Of a stretch of DNA of 64,000 nt, positions 34,432 through 49,407 are shown one piece after another. The position numbers and the translations under genes were made by a program. This stretch comes from Roridomyces roridus (Eukaryota; Basidiomycota; Agaricomycetes; Agaricales; Mycenaceae). Every line of letters begins with the position of its first letter. Position 1 is the stretch's first letter. The notes beneath the pieces were generated by a model that was not told where the DNA came from, ran no database searches, and saw only the letters and a list, made by a program, of their open reading frames with translations. Location: assembly GCA_029378245.1 (NCBI GenBank), contig JARKIF010000139.1, forward strand, positions 18,667 through 82,666, given 5' to 3'.

Positions 34432-34968
34432 GGTACCACCGGCTGTGAGAGGGGGGAAGCCAGCCTTCAGCAGCCGCCGATGATTCTTAAGCATGAGTTA
34501 TTGTTATCGAAGTTGAATGCACCCACCACTCGGAGGCGCGGGTACTAATAGTTGCCAGGTGGTGAAGTAGGATTCAATCAAGCTACAAGTAGAGCAGGAG
34601 GGCATAGGGCATAGAGAGGACGAAAATCAGAGGGAATCAGAGGCCATATGTCCGAAGATTCGGCTTCACATGGCAGAAACAGGAAAGAGGAGCTTTGGTG
34701 ATGGCACGGAGGCATCAGCGGCCGCAAGTTCGGCGTAACAACTTGCAATTGGTATATCACCCATCTTGACGCCCGTCGTCGTCGAGTCGTCGTCCACCCA
34801 TTCGAGGCTGGACAATGGAAGGAAAGACATGGCTTCAGTCACCTTACTATCCTTCTCGTGTCAATCCGGGCACGGGCCGGGCAGCAAGCGGCAACAAACT
34901 CGAACATGATCCGACAACTTGCGGATGCTTCTGCAATTTAATACGCGTTCCACCCTGCAATATCCGTC
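34432..34968. other. divergent intergenic region
   Basis: Promoter space between the DUF6534-like gene and the GST. No supported feature. Confidence 0.4.
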
Positions 34969-35788
34969 ATGGCTGAGACTGCTCCCAAAGTTACACTCCA
35001 CTGGCTCGACAGATCGCGCTCCCAACGCCTCCTATGGCTGCTGGAGGAGCTCAACATCCCGTACGAAATCAAACGCTACAAACGCCAGGAGAACATGCTG
35101 GCGCCTCCCGAGCTCAAGGAGGTCCACGCGCTTGGCCACGCACCCCTCATCACTATTGGCGACAGGACCATAGCAGAGTCCGCTGTCATCGCCGAGTATC
35201 TTTTGGATCACTTTGGCGGGACTCGGCACGGACTCGTACCCTCACGGTGGCGCGACGGCTGTGAAGGCAAATTCGACGGCGAGACCGAGGCGTGGAGCCG
35301 CTACCGATATTTCATGCACTACACCGAGGGCTCCCTCGTCGCCATGATGACGATGGCGCTGATCCCCATGGGTGTGTCTATCCGCCTCCGTTCGTTTTAA
35401 TTTTCGATCCATTCATGTCAACCCAGCCATGAAGAAAGCACCCGCTCCCTTTTTCGTCCGCCCCATAATCTCTCGCATCGCCGCCCAGATCAACGCCATG
35501 CTCGTCACCCCCAACTTCCGCACGCATCTCGAATTCCTCGAAACCCAGATCGCTTCGGCGCCTGAAGGAGGGCCATACTTGTGCGGCGCCCAGCTCACCG
35601 GCGCGGACATCATGATGAGCTTCCCCCTCCTCGTTGCACGCCAGCCGATCGACGGGCCCATTGGTCCACTCAATAAGGAGACGTATCCGAAGCTGTACGC
35701 GTATACGGAGCTGCTGGAGTCTGGTGCGTCGTATAAGCGTGCCGTGGACAAGATTATTGAGCTGGAAGGGGAGTATGTTATATTTTGA
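34969..35788 (+). CDS. glutathione S-transferase
   Basis: Exons 34969-35371 and 35427-35788 (55-nt intron) give 254 residues. The thioredoxin-like N-terminal domain shows LHWLDRSRSQRLLWLLEELN, the cis-Pro region HAPLITIGD and the glutathione-binding ESAVIAEYLL. The helical C-terminal domain has PYLCGAQLTGADIMMSFPL, with the conserved N-cap Asp. It resembles the fungal GSTs near the Ure2p/GTT1 group. It should conjugate glutathione to electrophiles in the cytosol; the substrate is unknown. The last 100 bp of this gene recur as a decayed piece at 37165-37265. Confidence 0.9.
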
Positions 35789-35838
35789 GCATATTTACAA
35801 GGTTTCATACATGCACAACCGTGCACTTTGCTGCTCTC

Positions 35839-37005
35839 CTACTGGCCCTGATCAAGATACTCCTGCAAAACCGCCGTGTCCTTGTGCGTTTGCTGGATGC
35901 AAGTCAGTTGATGATTCCAGAAATCAAGGACACAACTTACCTCCAACGTCGCCCGTGCTTGCTTGACTACCTCCTTCTTTTTCTTGTCCGCTTCTTTCAA
36001 CTGGTGCTGGAATTCGGTGGGATCAATCGAGAAATATTTCGTGTTCAAACAAAAGAAACACACAAGGAGTTCATCAACATTCACGTTGGTATTGCCAGCC
36101 GGAGGCGGCGCGAGGTTTTGAGCTGATGGCGACACCACCTTTTTCACCTTTTTCGCTCTCTTGCGAAATGGCGGTTTACTGGGAGGATTGGACAGGCCGG
36201 ACGATTCCTGGCTCTGGACGTCATCAATTAACATTGCAACCAGTTAGTAGGGTGTGCGCAACTCACTTCCCGAGTTCGTTTCGCTCGTTTGCGGCCAACT
36301 GCTGATGACTCTACATGATTCGTGTGCTTGAATCGATATTGAAATATGATGTCCTGCTCGGTGCTGGAGGGAATCTCGCCGTCGGCAGCATCCGCGATCT
36401 TGGACTTGTGCATCTTCTCCTCTTCTTTGAATCGTCGAATGCGAAGCGTCACAGAACCTGGACCTCGTGAATAAATTGGAGGAAAGTTGAACGCCCCTTG
36501 CCTCCTTCTCTCGCCTGGAGCATGGCGTACTTGTTGAACGGTGGTACTGCGAACCTCTTTGTTATGAAAGACTTGAGAAAGAATTATCTACTCACCCAGC
36601 TTGTTTCTAGAGGAAGTGTACCTTTGCCGAGGCTTGTCCGCCTCCATATGCAGAAGAACAGCCAGGGTCATTTCGCCCGTGTCGGGGTGTTGGGCATGGA
36701 GTTGGCATCGGAGGTTCTTGGGTTCGCCGACGCGCCAGTGGGCGATGTATAAAGGCTTCGTGGAGTTATGGTGGATTCTGATTTCACCTAGGGACACCGA
36801 CCTTGCGACCGCTTCCATCGAGGTCCTGGATTTCAATATCGGCAATAATCTACCAAAGTCAGATCGACCACGACGCAATATAGTGTCTACTTACGTGGAC
36901 AAGATCGGGCTCATCCGACTCCAGATTTATCTCCTGCACCGAGTGATTGAGCTGGGTTCCACTACTGTCTTGCAGATAGAAATCGATCCCATCGTATGAT
37001 AGCAT
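35839..37005 (-). CDS. duplicated protein of unknown function, copy A
   Basis: The start is the ATG at 37005 (MLSYDGIDFYLQDSSG). Spliced segments read ESDEPDLVH, IIADIEIQDLDGSGRK, STKPLYIAHWRVGEP, PDTGEMTLAVLLHMEADKP, YSRGPGSVTLRIRRFKEEE, DIIFQYRFKH, a basic KKRAKKVKKV-like stretch and a C-terminal coiled coil ending QEYLDQGQ. The order of a beta-rich N-terminal part, a GSVTLRIRR strand and an F.YRF strand recalls the Agaricomycete DUF7918 family, but this is a weak match. The tail has many Lys/Arg and may be nuclear. One intron next to GRK would be only about 30 nt, so that splice is unsure. Copy B (37349-38560) is highly similar and confirms most exon ends. I do not recognise the function. 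Confidence 0.55.
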
Positions 37006-37164
37006 ATCGAAAGCACAAGAGGGCAAGAAGCAAGTGTGAGAATGTGTGGCATGAGCGTGCTCGATGGCGGGGTTCAAAGTTTTCAGATTCTGATAGGGGC
37101 TGATTGGGGCTGATTGATCGCTGCCCCGCTTTCTGCTCTCTCTCAGTGCTCGCCAGTCGCTCGA

Positions 37165-37265
37165 CAGCCCTGTTGGTTAATAAGGAGACGTATCCCGAGG
37201 TCGAGTGTGTACTTATACAGAGCCGTTCCATGGAAAGATCATTGAGTTGGAGGGAGTATGTTGTA
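37165..37265 (+). pseudogene. GST 3'-end fragment
   Basis: AATAAGGAGACGTATCC, then ATTGAGTTGGA and GAGTATGTT.TATTT match, in order, the last 115 bp of the GST gene (35670-35786), with about 20 bp deleted. No other GST exon is present nearby. It is the relic of a second GST copy lost after the segment was duplicated. Confidence 0.7.
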
Positions 37266-37348
37266 TTTGGAGGACGAATTACATACAAGAACTTTCATGG
37301 CAACAACGAAGATGCAAACACAATCGTACAACTTTCTGCTGGCGCTTC

Positions 37349-38560
37349 TCAAAGATACTTTTTGAAGCCCGCAATATTCGTTCGCTTTTTCTGAACGCAA
37401 GTCAGTTTGCCAGTTCCTTCCTTCAAGTGTTGAAACCTACCTGCAATGCCTTCTTGGCTAGTTTAATCACCTCTTTTTCCTCTTTGTCCGCCTCTTCCAA
37501 CTCGTGCTGAATTCCGGCGGGATCAGTTAAAAAATACTTGAAATTCAAGCAGAAGAAACACACCAGGAGTTCTTCGGGGTCCTCCGGGTCGGTAGGAGGT
37601 GGCGCGAGGTTTAGAGTCAGCGATGAAGCCACCTCTTTCACTTTTTTCGCCTTCTTCCGAGCAGGGGGTTTACTGGGAGGATCGGAGAGGCTCAGTGTTT
37701 CCAGGCTCTGATCCGTCAACAAATTGAGAAACAGCGAGTCTTAGAGTGGAGTACGCGCGCAACTCACCATTTCTTCGCGGGCTCGTTTCGCTCGTGTGCG
37801 TCCAACTGCCGATGATTCTGCTGGTTCTATACGATTGATGTGTTTGAATTGATATTTGAAAACGATGTCGGGCTCAGTGCTGGGAGGGATCTCGCTCTTG
37901 GTTGAATCCGCGATCTTGCACGCGTGCATCTGCTCGTCTTCCTCGTATCTTCGGATACGCAACATCACCGACCCTGGACCTCGTGAACAAATGCAGACCC
38001 ATACTTGAACACCACTCGCCTCCTTCTCTTGCCTGGAGCATGGCGTACTTGTTGAACGGTGGTGCTGGGAATCTCTTTGTTGAGAAAGAACTACATGTGA
38101 CCGGAGTGTACTCACCCAGCTTGTTTCGGGAGGAAGTGTACCTTTGCCCAGGTTTGTCCGCCTCCATATGCAGAAGAACAGCCAGGGTCATTTGGCCCGT
38201 ATCGGGGTGCTGGGCATGGAGTTCGCATCGGAGGTTCATGGGTTCGTCGACGCGCCAGTGAGCGATGTATAAAGGCTTCGTGGAGTTGTGGTGGGTTCCA
38301 AGTTCTAATTTCACCGAGGGAGAGCACCGACCTTGCGACCGCTTCCATCGAGATCCAGGATTTCAATATCGGCAATAATCTACCAAAGTCAGATCACTAA
38401 GACCTCACGACGCAATATACTGTCCGCCTACGTGCACAACATCGGGCTCATCCGACTCCAGATTCATGTGCGGGACCCCTGGAGCGACGGGATTGACCTG
38501 TGTTCCGTTTTTATCCGCCAGGTAGAATGTAAGCCCATTGTAATAGGATTCAAGTTGCAT
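37349..38560 (-). CDS. duplicated protein of unknown function, copy B
   Basis: The start is the ATG at 38560 (MQLESYYNGLTFYLADKNG). It carries the same blocks as copy A: ESDEPDVVH, IIADIEILDLDGSGRK, STKPLYIAHWRVDEP, PDTGQMTLAVLLHMEADKP, SRGPGSVMLRIRRYEEDE, DIVFKYQFKH and KKAKKVKEV, then a C-terminal helix. The final intron (GTAGGT...CAG) joins ALQ to KKRTNIAGFKKYL. Copy A and copy B share about 90% of bases in the 36600-36770 / 38105-38285 stretch by eye, so the duplication is recent, while their 5' and 3' ends have diverged more. As in copy A, the intron after GRK would be unusually short. Confidence 0.55.
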
Positions 38561-40051
38561 ATCGAGGCAAGAGGGCAAGAGGCAAGTGTGAGAACACCCA
38601 TGCGTGCTCGACGGCGAGGTCACGGTTCAAAGTTCAGATGATGACCTTGATTGATCGCTGCACCGCTTTCTCTCCTTATTCTCTTCCTTCCAACTCCCTT
38701 TCCGACTCGATGCAAGTCCGGACGCCCACAGCTTTCTCTCGCCGGACACTGCACCTGTGGTAAAAAAAATCAGCTTTAACTTGCCGCATCCAGGAGGTCG
38801 CCAGTTGCTCAATGCCCCATTGCCCCTATACTTGCGAAACTCCCGTTATTTGAGCTCTCATTACCCGGGGCCATTACCACAGACCCGCAACTTCACGGCT
38901 GATCACCTCATTCGTTCGCAGGAATATGTACTCGACTCTCGGGACCGTGCCGACTCGCCGACGTGATATAAATTGGGTCGTTCCTAATATTCTCTCTGTC
39001 AAAGCTTCGCCATACTCAGCCAACCCCAAATTGTCGCCTCAACTCACTTGATTCAGGGTTTCATATGCCAGGAATTCAATGCACTGCACACAACACGCGG
39101 TAAACAAGACTCGGTGGACGTTTTCAATGCAAACCTTCGTTCGGAGCCGACACACGCGAATCCACAATCGAGCCTCCGCCCCACATACCTGATGATTTCA
39201 GACAGTAACACAACCCAAGTATTCGAACCACTGCATAATCTCAGCCCGACCGACAGCTCGCGCGGACAGCTGGGATCTCCGCCCCTTTCGAACGATTTCA
39301 TGCAGTTAGGTTTCCCCAGGCTTGATGACTACGGAGACGAATGCCCGCCGAGGGAGAGCACCAGAGTAAGTAATACGCCTTTCCAACAACTTCACGACCC
39401 TGCTCTTGATCGTTGAATTGAATGTCCCTTCCCCCGGCTCCGCCACACGACGCACAAACAAGTAATGTATCTTTGTGTTTCATCCATTTACTCACCGAAT
39501 CATAAGCGAACGGATAAGTAATAGCACCGCCCTCCGGGCAGACCTGGGTCCTCCGTCTTCCACAAAGAGCAAAAAATGAATCATTGAATGGAACAGAAGG
39601 ATACTGCCTGCTCGTCCGTGCGCCGCTGCGCGCCGCACTCCCTCGCTAGGGTTTCTAAGCATTGCATTGCGCAATCATGATCAAAAGTAACGAATCAGAG
39701 CGTGGTAAAATATGGAATGATTGCACTGGACATAGTCTCCCGCAGTCAGACCGTAGTATCTCCTCTTTGAGTGGGGAGATGTCGTCGATATACAGTCTGA
39801 TGTCGAACGCGCCCTAGCAACCCTACCTCGCCTTTTATCAAATCGCCTTTTTTGGGTATGCTGTGCTCTCCCCTTATACGTCCTCCCTCCATGAGATTTC
39901 GACGCTCAGGGTCTCGTATGCCGCACCCTCTGGCCAAATAACGATCGTATCCCGCTCTTACACCTACTGCTCAACGTCTGGGCCAGCAAAAACGCGATAA
40001 GGCGCCCAAATTAGCTAGAAATTTGACGTACACATTACATGGTGAATATGA
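38561..40051. other. intergenic with an unresolved ORF
   Basis: A TATA-like GATATAAATT at about 38966 precedes a 122-codon plus frame (39048-39416) with a possible donor GTAAGT at 39365, but no downstream exon or family is visible. The rest is A/T-rich and empty. Confidence 0.35.
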
Positions 40052-41046
40052 TTATTTTCCACTCCCTCCTTCGGTGTTGCACAAGCGGAAGTCCAGCGCC
40101 GACTGGGTTTTGATCCTAGAACGGACTGGGTATACACCCTTGCCGTCAGCGAGCACGACAACGACGCGGTCGATGATGAGAACCTCGACGCTGGTACCGT
40201 CATGCCATACCACGGGGCTGGCCTCCTTGCGCCTCGGCACATTTTCCTCCTTGTCCCCGCCCTCTTCTCCCTCGCTGTCGTCCCCCTTCTTTGCCGCCTT
40301 CTTCATCAGGGCCTTCTGTCGCGGCACTTCATCTTTCAGCACCATCAAGAAATTGCCCAAGGCTTCTCGAGCTTTCTCGCCCATAACCCGATCGAAGGGG
40401 GTGAGTATCTGAGAAATCGACGGGCTGTTGGGCGTTCAAAGGTGTGCAGACATGTCAAGAGCTCCTCGATGCAGTCATCGTCAAAGAGGCAGCTCGGGGA
40501 CGCCATCCCACTCTTCATCCCGTCGAGCAAGCGACTCCGGACCTCCTTCAGCTGCCCAACTACCCATGGCTTCAGTGCCTTGGTTATCTTCTCCTCTTGT
40601 GACGGCGGCCATTCCGGCGTGTACGCGGCTTTACGGCACTTCCTGCGTTTAGGCTTCTCTGGTGCTGGTTCTTTGAGACACTGGCTGCACTTGCCGCACG
40701 GTTTGTCATCGTCTCCGTTGAGGTACATCTCGTTGATTGTCTGGACAATACAGGTCCCGGTGAGCAACCGCGCCACCTCCAGGGTGAGCTCTGGCGACGA
40801 CGCCGTCGCTTTTCTCTTTCTCTGGGTCACAGGTGCGCCGTCCTCAATGAACTTTGTCGCATTCTGAATGGCCTTCGAGTTGTGGTACCAGCCACTACCA
40901 CCTGCGGAGGAAGGCAACAGTGACGAGGAGGAGGAGGAGGAGGGAGAGGATGAGGACGAAGATGACCATATGGATGTTGACGAAGAACCAACGGGCGAGC
41001 GCACCGGCCTCAAGATTCGGCTTATGTTTCCAGCGCGGATCATCAA
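40052..41046 (-). pseudogene. possible RecQ-like helicase C-terminal remnant
   Basis: The minus strand reads VARLLTGTCIVQTINEMYL, then KPCGKCSQCLKE (a CxxCxxC metal site), KRRKCRKAAYTP, and KITKALKPWVVGQLKEVRSR with LFDDDCIEELLTCLHTF. This resembles the zinc-binding end and helical tail of RecQ-type helicases that are scattered in Agaricomycete genomes, often near transposons. No helicase motors are present, so if the match is right the gene is a truncated piece. An acidic plus-strand ORF (40868-41161, Asp/Glu-rich) overlaps the Ser-rich part on the other strand and could be the real gene there. Confidence 0.35.
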
Positions 41047-41161
41047 CGGTGACTTAATGGCTGATGATGTCGTGGACGACGAGTTATCATTCGAGGATGA
41101 AGAGCTATTGGAGCTCGAGGAGGAGTTTGCTGGAGATGACGACGGAGAATGCGAGGATTGA

Positions 41162-42036
41162 GGTCAGGCCCAGGTGGTTTGGCACGACTATTGTAGCACA
41201 CACGGGTATTTTCAGCTTTTATGAGATTCTATTATATTCAGCATCGCAATGGATGGTCTTTGAATATTTGGTGTACTTCTAATGCTCTTAATTTAAGCGC
41301 AAACGCGTGAAATGAAGACGCGGCAATGTTTGATTGTTCTTGTGTGTTCATCACATGTTGTTGCACGTGGTGCTAATCGTCGAGGTGCGGCTGTCACCCC
41401 ACTGATGAATCAAGACTACACTGGACACAATTAGCGATTGGAGACCTGGACCTCCGGATCCAGGAACTATAGCTTCTGTTTCTTGTCTGCGGCAACCCTG
41501 CAGCAGTGCAACGAGAGCCGCCGACAGGCAAGTGTTTCCAACGTACAAGTCCGCCGTCCGGCAAGCTAAAATTCGCAGGATATTGCGTCGAAAAGCTCGT
41601 AAGTGAGTCTGAGGGCGCCAGTGGCCGTTGATCCGGTCCCTAACCTTTTAATTGTGAAGTTTTGTCGTGGTGACTTTCACGGCAGGCTGTCACTGTCAAT
41701 GAAATAAGTAGTGGTATGGGACTCTCGCGGGAGTTGCAACAAATGTTCTTACTGAAAACAGCCAAGATTGATGCTTCGCTTCCAAGTTGCCCCAACTCGA
41801 AGTGGTTGTTCTGTTAAACATCCCGCTGTTGGATGGCTGAAGGATGTCGGCCCCCGCACGGCAACCCGAATCCCACGAATGCCCCCTGGGATTCTTCCGA
41901 TTTTGACACGGAGGGGCAATACATTCGTGTGCTTGTACAAGTACATTAAGAGTTGCGATGGGTAGTTAATGCATAAAAATACAGTGCGAAGATTAGACGG
42001 CAATTAGTACGATACACTGCGAAAACGGAGCAGCTT
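41162..42036. other. intergenic, no supported gene
   Basis: Short ORFs only, no domain. The 3' flank of the Zn2Cys6 gene is at the right. Confidence 0.5.
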
Positions 42037-44274
42037 TTAGCTGATAACTGAGCGGCGCGCCTCGGCAGCCTCCTGCTCGATTTTCATAGCGTTATCCCCT
42101 GAAAAGGCACAATTGATTGAGAGCCAAAACGGCTGCAGAGAATCTACGCACCTGACAGCGGAAAGAACGCACTCAATGTCTTCATGGCGTTCAGTATCAC
42201 CTCGAGCTCCTGCTCGATGACCCCAACGGTGTACATGGTCGTCGTCTCGATTTGCTGGCCCGCAATGGACATCATGTGCACATATGTCCGCGCTACCGTC
42301 GACCAACAAGCCTGAAGGACATGAGTGAGACTACACCACCCAGGAGCACACACGCACCGTCAGAATCGGGTCCAGATGCTCATAATCTCCATCGTTGAGC
42401 TGCCGGATAAGCCCCAATATCGAGTTGCCTGCATGCAGACTCCCCCGCCCCAGTACTTCCTTGTACAGATGCAGCGTCGAGACATGCATCATCGTATGGA
42501 CGGCGAATAGATCGACATCAATCAATGGTGCCTGTGTCCGCCACGCCTCGAAACCCACGAATGCCGGTAAATTCGCAGAGAAGCGCTGGAGCGCGAGCTC
42601 GGCGGAATGATGGTCCGCCCAGTACGCATCGTTTTTCTTGCTCGCTGTAAGGATAGATGAAATCGACATGATTGCCGACGAAAGTTTTACACACCTGAGG
42701 CGAGGCGGTAGGTGCGCTCGTACAGGGCCGCGGCCTTGGCTCGTAAGGCGGGAATGTACAGCATGGAGTCCGACTGCAGGCCGAGCATCGGGCGATGCTC
42801 AAACAGCCCGCTGATGGTATTGGTGCTGGCCTCGGTGATCGTGGGCTACGCCGGGTTCATCAGCACATGGATAGCATCGGAGAAGAAAAGTGACTTACAT
42901 CCTTCTCGAGCACGACAGAAGGCCACGGCGTCTTGATGCGCACCTGAGGACAATCTCCGTCCGGGAGGGCTACAGGCAGCCCGCTGGCTACGGACCAACA
43001 CCGGTCAACCATGAAGACCTGCCAAAAGGCCGAAATGCGATCTGCTACTTCCGCATCATCTCGAGCCGGGGGGATTGGAACCGGGGTCGAACTCTCCCCG
43101 AATGCGAGCTGGGGATCATCCCCGGGGCGAATCTGATGAAGCCCGAGACCCACAGCGAGCCTCGCAGCAGAGAAGGATTGGCAATACCCTTCGAGCGCAC
43201 GGCAGTTGATATAGAGATACACGGCGAGCAGGCACGAAGCCTGGACAACGTCGACGAGACGGTCCGAGTTGTCGAGCGCGACGGTAATTTCGTGCAATGC
43301 ACGCGTGAAAAAGACGGGCTCTATCTCGGAGCAGTACGGCGAACGGGCGAAATGACACGCAAGGAGGTAAATTGCGTTTATGAGCGCGGGATGGGGCTCC
43401 GATCCGTAGGCGTGGGCGGCTGATAGCGAGAACCGGTCCACCTGACCGTCGAACCAGCACTGATGACGGTGTGCAAGGAAGATGTCTAAGCTTCATAGAA
43501 AGTTTTAGTACACTACTGCATCCGACGATAAGAGGGCCTCACGTACAGAATCTTTCTATTCTCGTAGGGTAAGGGGTCTTGTGGATTCCATCTGGGCATG
43601 TAGGGAAAGTCCGGAGAAGTGGTGAGGTTCGAGAATGGGGACATTTCCAAGAACGGATGAACCGTTTGCTCGGGATCTTCTGCATCCATGTTGGGTGTGC
43701 CGTAGCCGGACGGGCCGCCGTGCAGCGACGACGACGAGGAAGAGTTGGACCAAGCATAGTTTTCAAACAAGCCGCCCAAGTTGCCGAGCAGCTCCGAGTC
43801 GAAGAGAGGTATCACTGGAGCCGCCGACGCGTACGCGGCAGGCGCAGTATCGTAAATGGAGGGCGTGATCTCGGGAGATGAATGCTGAGTGAGGGGGAGC
43901 CCAAGAGAACTGGCATCGGAGCCAGAGGGAGAGGCTGCTGCAGATTCAGACTCGAGCTCTCGCAATCGTTGCTCCAGGACGGAGAGTTTCTCTTTGAGTT
44001 TCTGGGTGCGGCTCTTTTGCTTCTTGTCGTCGTACTCGCACTCGTCGTCCCTGTTCATCTTGATGCACTGGGTGCATATTGGGCGCGTCCCGTCGCATTT
44101 CTAGAGACTGGGGTAAAATTGGGTATATATCAGCGGGATCGACGCACCAGTTTACGCTTTCTGCCAACAAATGAGTGAGTGAATGATGGAGGCGGGACAC
44201 CAGACACACCGGCAGGACAAACACGCTGAACCGCGCTGGAGGGGAGTCGCGGCAGTCACCTTGCGGGTTGGCAT
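42037..44274 (-). CDS. Zn2Cys6 transcription factor
   Basis: Exon 1 (44210-44274) ends in ACLSCR; a 13-nt exon (44148-44160) supplies KRKL; exon 3 (43547-44100) continues KCDGTRPICTQCIKMN and DDECEY. Together they form a full C6 zinc cluster with spacing C-x2-C-x6-C-x5-C-x2-C-x8-C. A coiled coil (LKEKLSVLEQRLRELE) for dimerisation follows, then a Ser/Gly-rich linker. The central fungal regulatory domain begins ILLDIFLAHRHQCW and includes INAIYLLACHFARS and FWQVFMVDRCWSVASGLP. Later exons end EARRSVIS at 42037. The neighbours give no clue to the targets. Confidence 0.92.
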
Positions 44275-44480
44275 TAGCTTTGGGAAGGAGGAAACGGATT
44301 ATGGCTTTATGGGCGGGGATAACCATTATATACAAGTCCCGTGGGGATCTGCCTTGCTTCGCGCCGGCATGAGAGGATCTCAACATCAAGATATCAAAAA
44401 TGTGGACAGCTTTCTTTTGGTAAAGAAGTCGGCGCACTGCCAGAACGGATTGTCTATTTGTTGCACAGTACATGAAACAT

Positions 44481-47681
<3,201 letters not shown>

Positions 47682-49061
47682 CTAAGCACCAAACTCTCTA
47701 GCCTCCAACGTTATGGTCTGCATCAAAGGCGACTCCGCCCGGCGTCGCTTCCCAAGCGATGTTTGAATGGACGGCAGTCTCATTTGAATGGTAGCGGCGG
47801 TCGCCCTCAAAATATCATGTAACGTCTTGTCATACCCAACGCACTGCAGAGCATAGCACGGTACAGCCCATTGCCCCGAGTCGTAGCACTCCCGAACATG
47901 CAACTTGTCCGCATGGGTGGCGTGCTGTCCCGTTGGTAATCTTTCGCCGGCGATTCGATCGCAGAAGCGTATTTTGACCTGTAAACAGGAAACGCGTGAG
48001 GGAAGGACGATATCCAGCGGTATACATACCTCTTCGTCAAGAGAAAGCCATTCGGAGAGTCTCATATCATAATGCGTCAGTTGACGAGAGATGAATTTTC
48101 CGAAATAGGTCCACTAAGGACGAATGAGATGAATTCCTCGTCACCAAAAAAGAACAAACCTTGTTGGGTTCAAGTTCAGTGACCAAGTCAAACGTGGAGC
48201 CATATTGCGAAAAGCTGAATGGTGCAAACCAGTAGCCGCACCGGCCGGGAGACAAAACATTCAAGGACATCGACAGTGGCGGTCGGGGCAGAAAATAAAA
48301 ACTGTGTCGTGCTCATGAGTCGGACGATCACGAATGAAATCGAGCCCTCACTGATCCGAGAGCCGACCAATGTCCTATAGAATTCTGTTAGACTCTACAC
48401 CAATCTGGACCTCGGGAAATAATTACCGGCGGAAGAGCCTTGATAAGCTGAGTCGGGCATGGAAACTCCATGACGGCCGGGAAAAAGGATTTGGGGTCGA
48501 ATGCGGGGATACTTGTATAGATTTGAGATACGATGCTCATACGGTGACGAGCTGCTTCTGCCGCCAGAGCAACAGCCTGTGAGTAGAACAATCGGCTCTA
48601 ACTAAAATCAATCTCCCGTCCCGTTCATTGGAGCATACGAAACTCACCTGGTAACACAGCCGACTCCGTTCCGCGTCCAAGTCCCTCAACTGAAGGAGGA
48701 GCTGATTTTTCTCGTTGTTGCTAATCTCCAATTTCCTGCATTCGTCTCGCCCCGTCGCAATGGTATCGCGTATGAATCGGTCATTTTCTTCCAGGCGCCG
48801 TGCATTGTTGGCGGCTACCTCCTGCAATTGCTGAACGAGTTGGACCAGTTCACCGTAAGACGGTCTATTATCCTGAGCCTGGGTTACTTTTCAAGGGCGG
48901 GAGTGAAATTTTCAAGCAGGACACACCTTCATATCATCCAGCTCCTGGCGCATCTCTTGGTATTTGAACCCCCAGAATTCAACCAGTTCCTGAGTTAGCT
49001 CTGGAGTCACCAGAACCGTTGAGGGCGTTGTCTCTCTGGATTCAGAGTCCGAGGTCGACAT
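47682..49061 (-). CDS. coiled-coil protein with a conserved C-terminal domain, function unknown
   Basis: Spliced from the ATG at 49061: MSTSDSESRETTPSTVLVTP, a long helix (QELVEFWGFKYQEMRQELDD; LVQLVQQLQEVAANNARRLE; LLLQLRDLDAERSRLCYQ) with coiled-coil heptads, and then a globular part with DHFYFLPRPPLSMSLNVLSP, GRCGYWFAPFSFSQYG and WTYFGKFISRQLTHYDM. The end is basic (GKRRRAESP). The FYFLPRPP...LN.L.P..CGYW block recalls a basidiomycete domain of unknown function (DUF6697-like); I am not sure of the name. Introns are 46-70 nt and keep frame throughout, which supports a living gene. The role is unknown. Confidence 0.6.
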
Positions 49062-49407
49062 GAGAGGTGAAGTAGAAATGTACGGCAAACTACCATAAAA
49101 TCATAACCCTGAGCAGTTCCGGTAATTACCATTCTCAGGTTTGATGTGGTTTAGACTTTTTTTGATGCACGTTGTTCTCGAGAAGGCTTCTTGCGCAGGG
49201 CAAGAATAGACGAAACAGTTTGAACTCGAACCCGCCGGCGTGTTTCTTTGAAAGAAAAGGCTCGCGCCTGACGCCTGCCTACCTTCATTGGGAGGCCTCA
49301 GGCGGTTGTGATTGAGGTGGTCCAGAGAGCGAATGGGCGGACTCCACATGAGAGCCAGAAACAAGAATGCGGATTGATTGACAGGGCGCATCAAGGGGCG
49401 GGTTGAT
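49062..49407. other. intergenic
   Basis: Gap between two minus-strand genes, with no supported feature. Confidence 0.4.
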
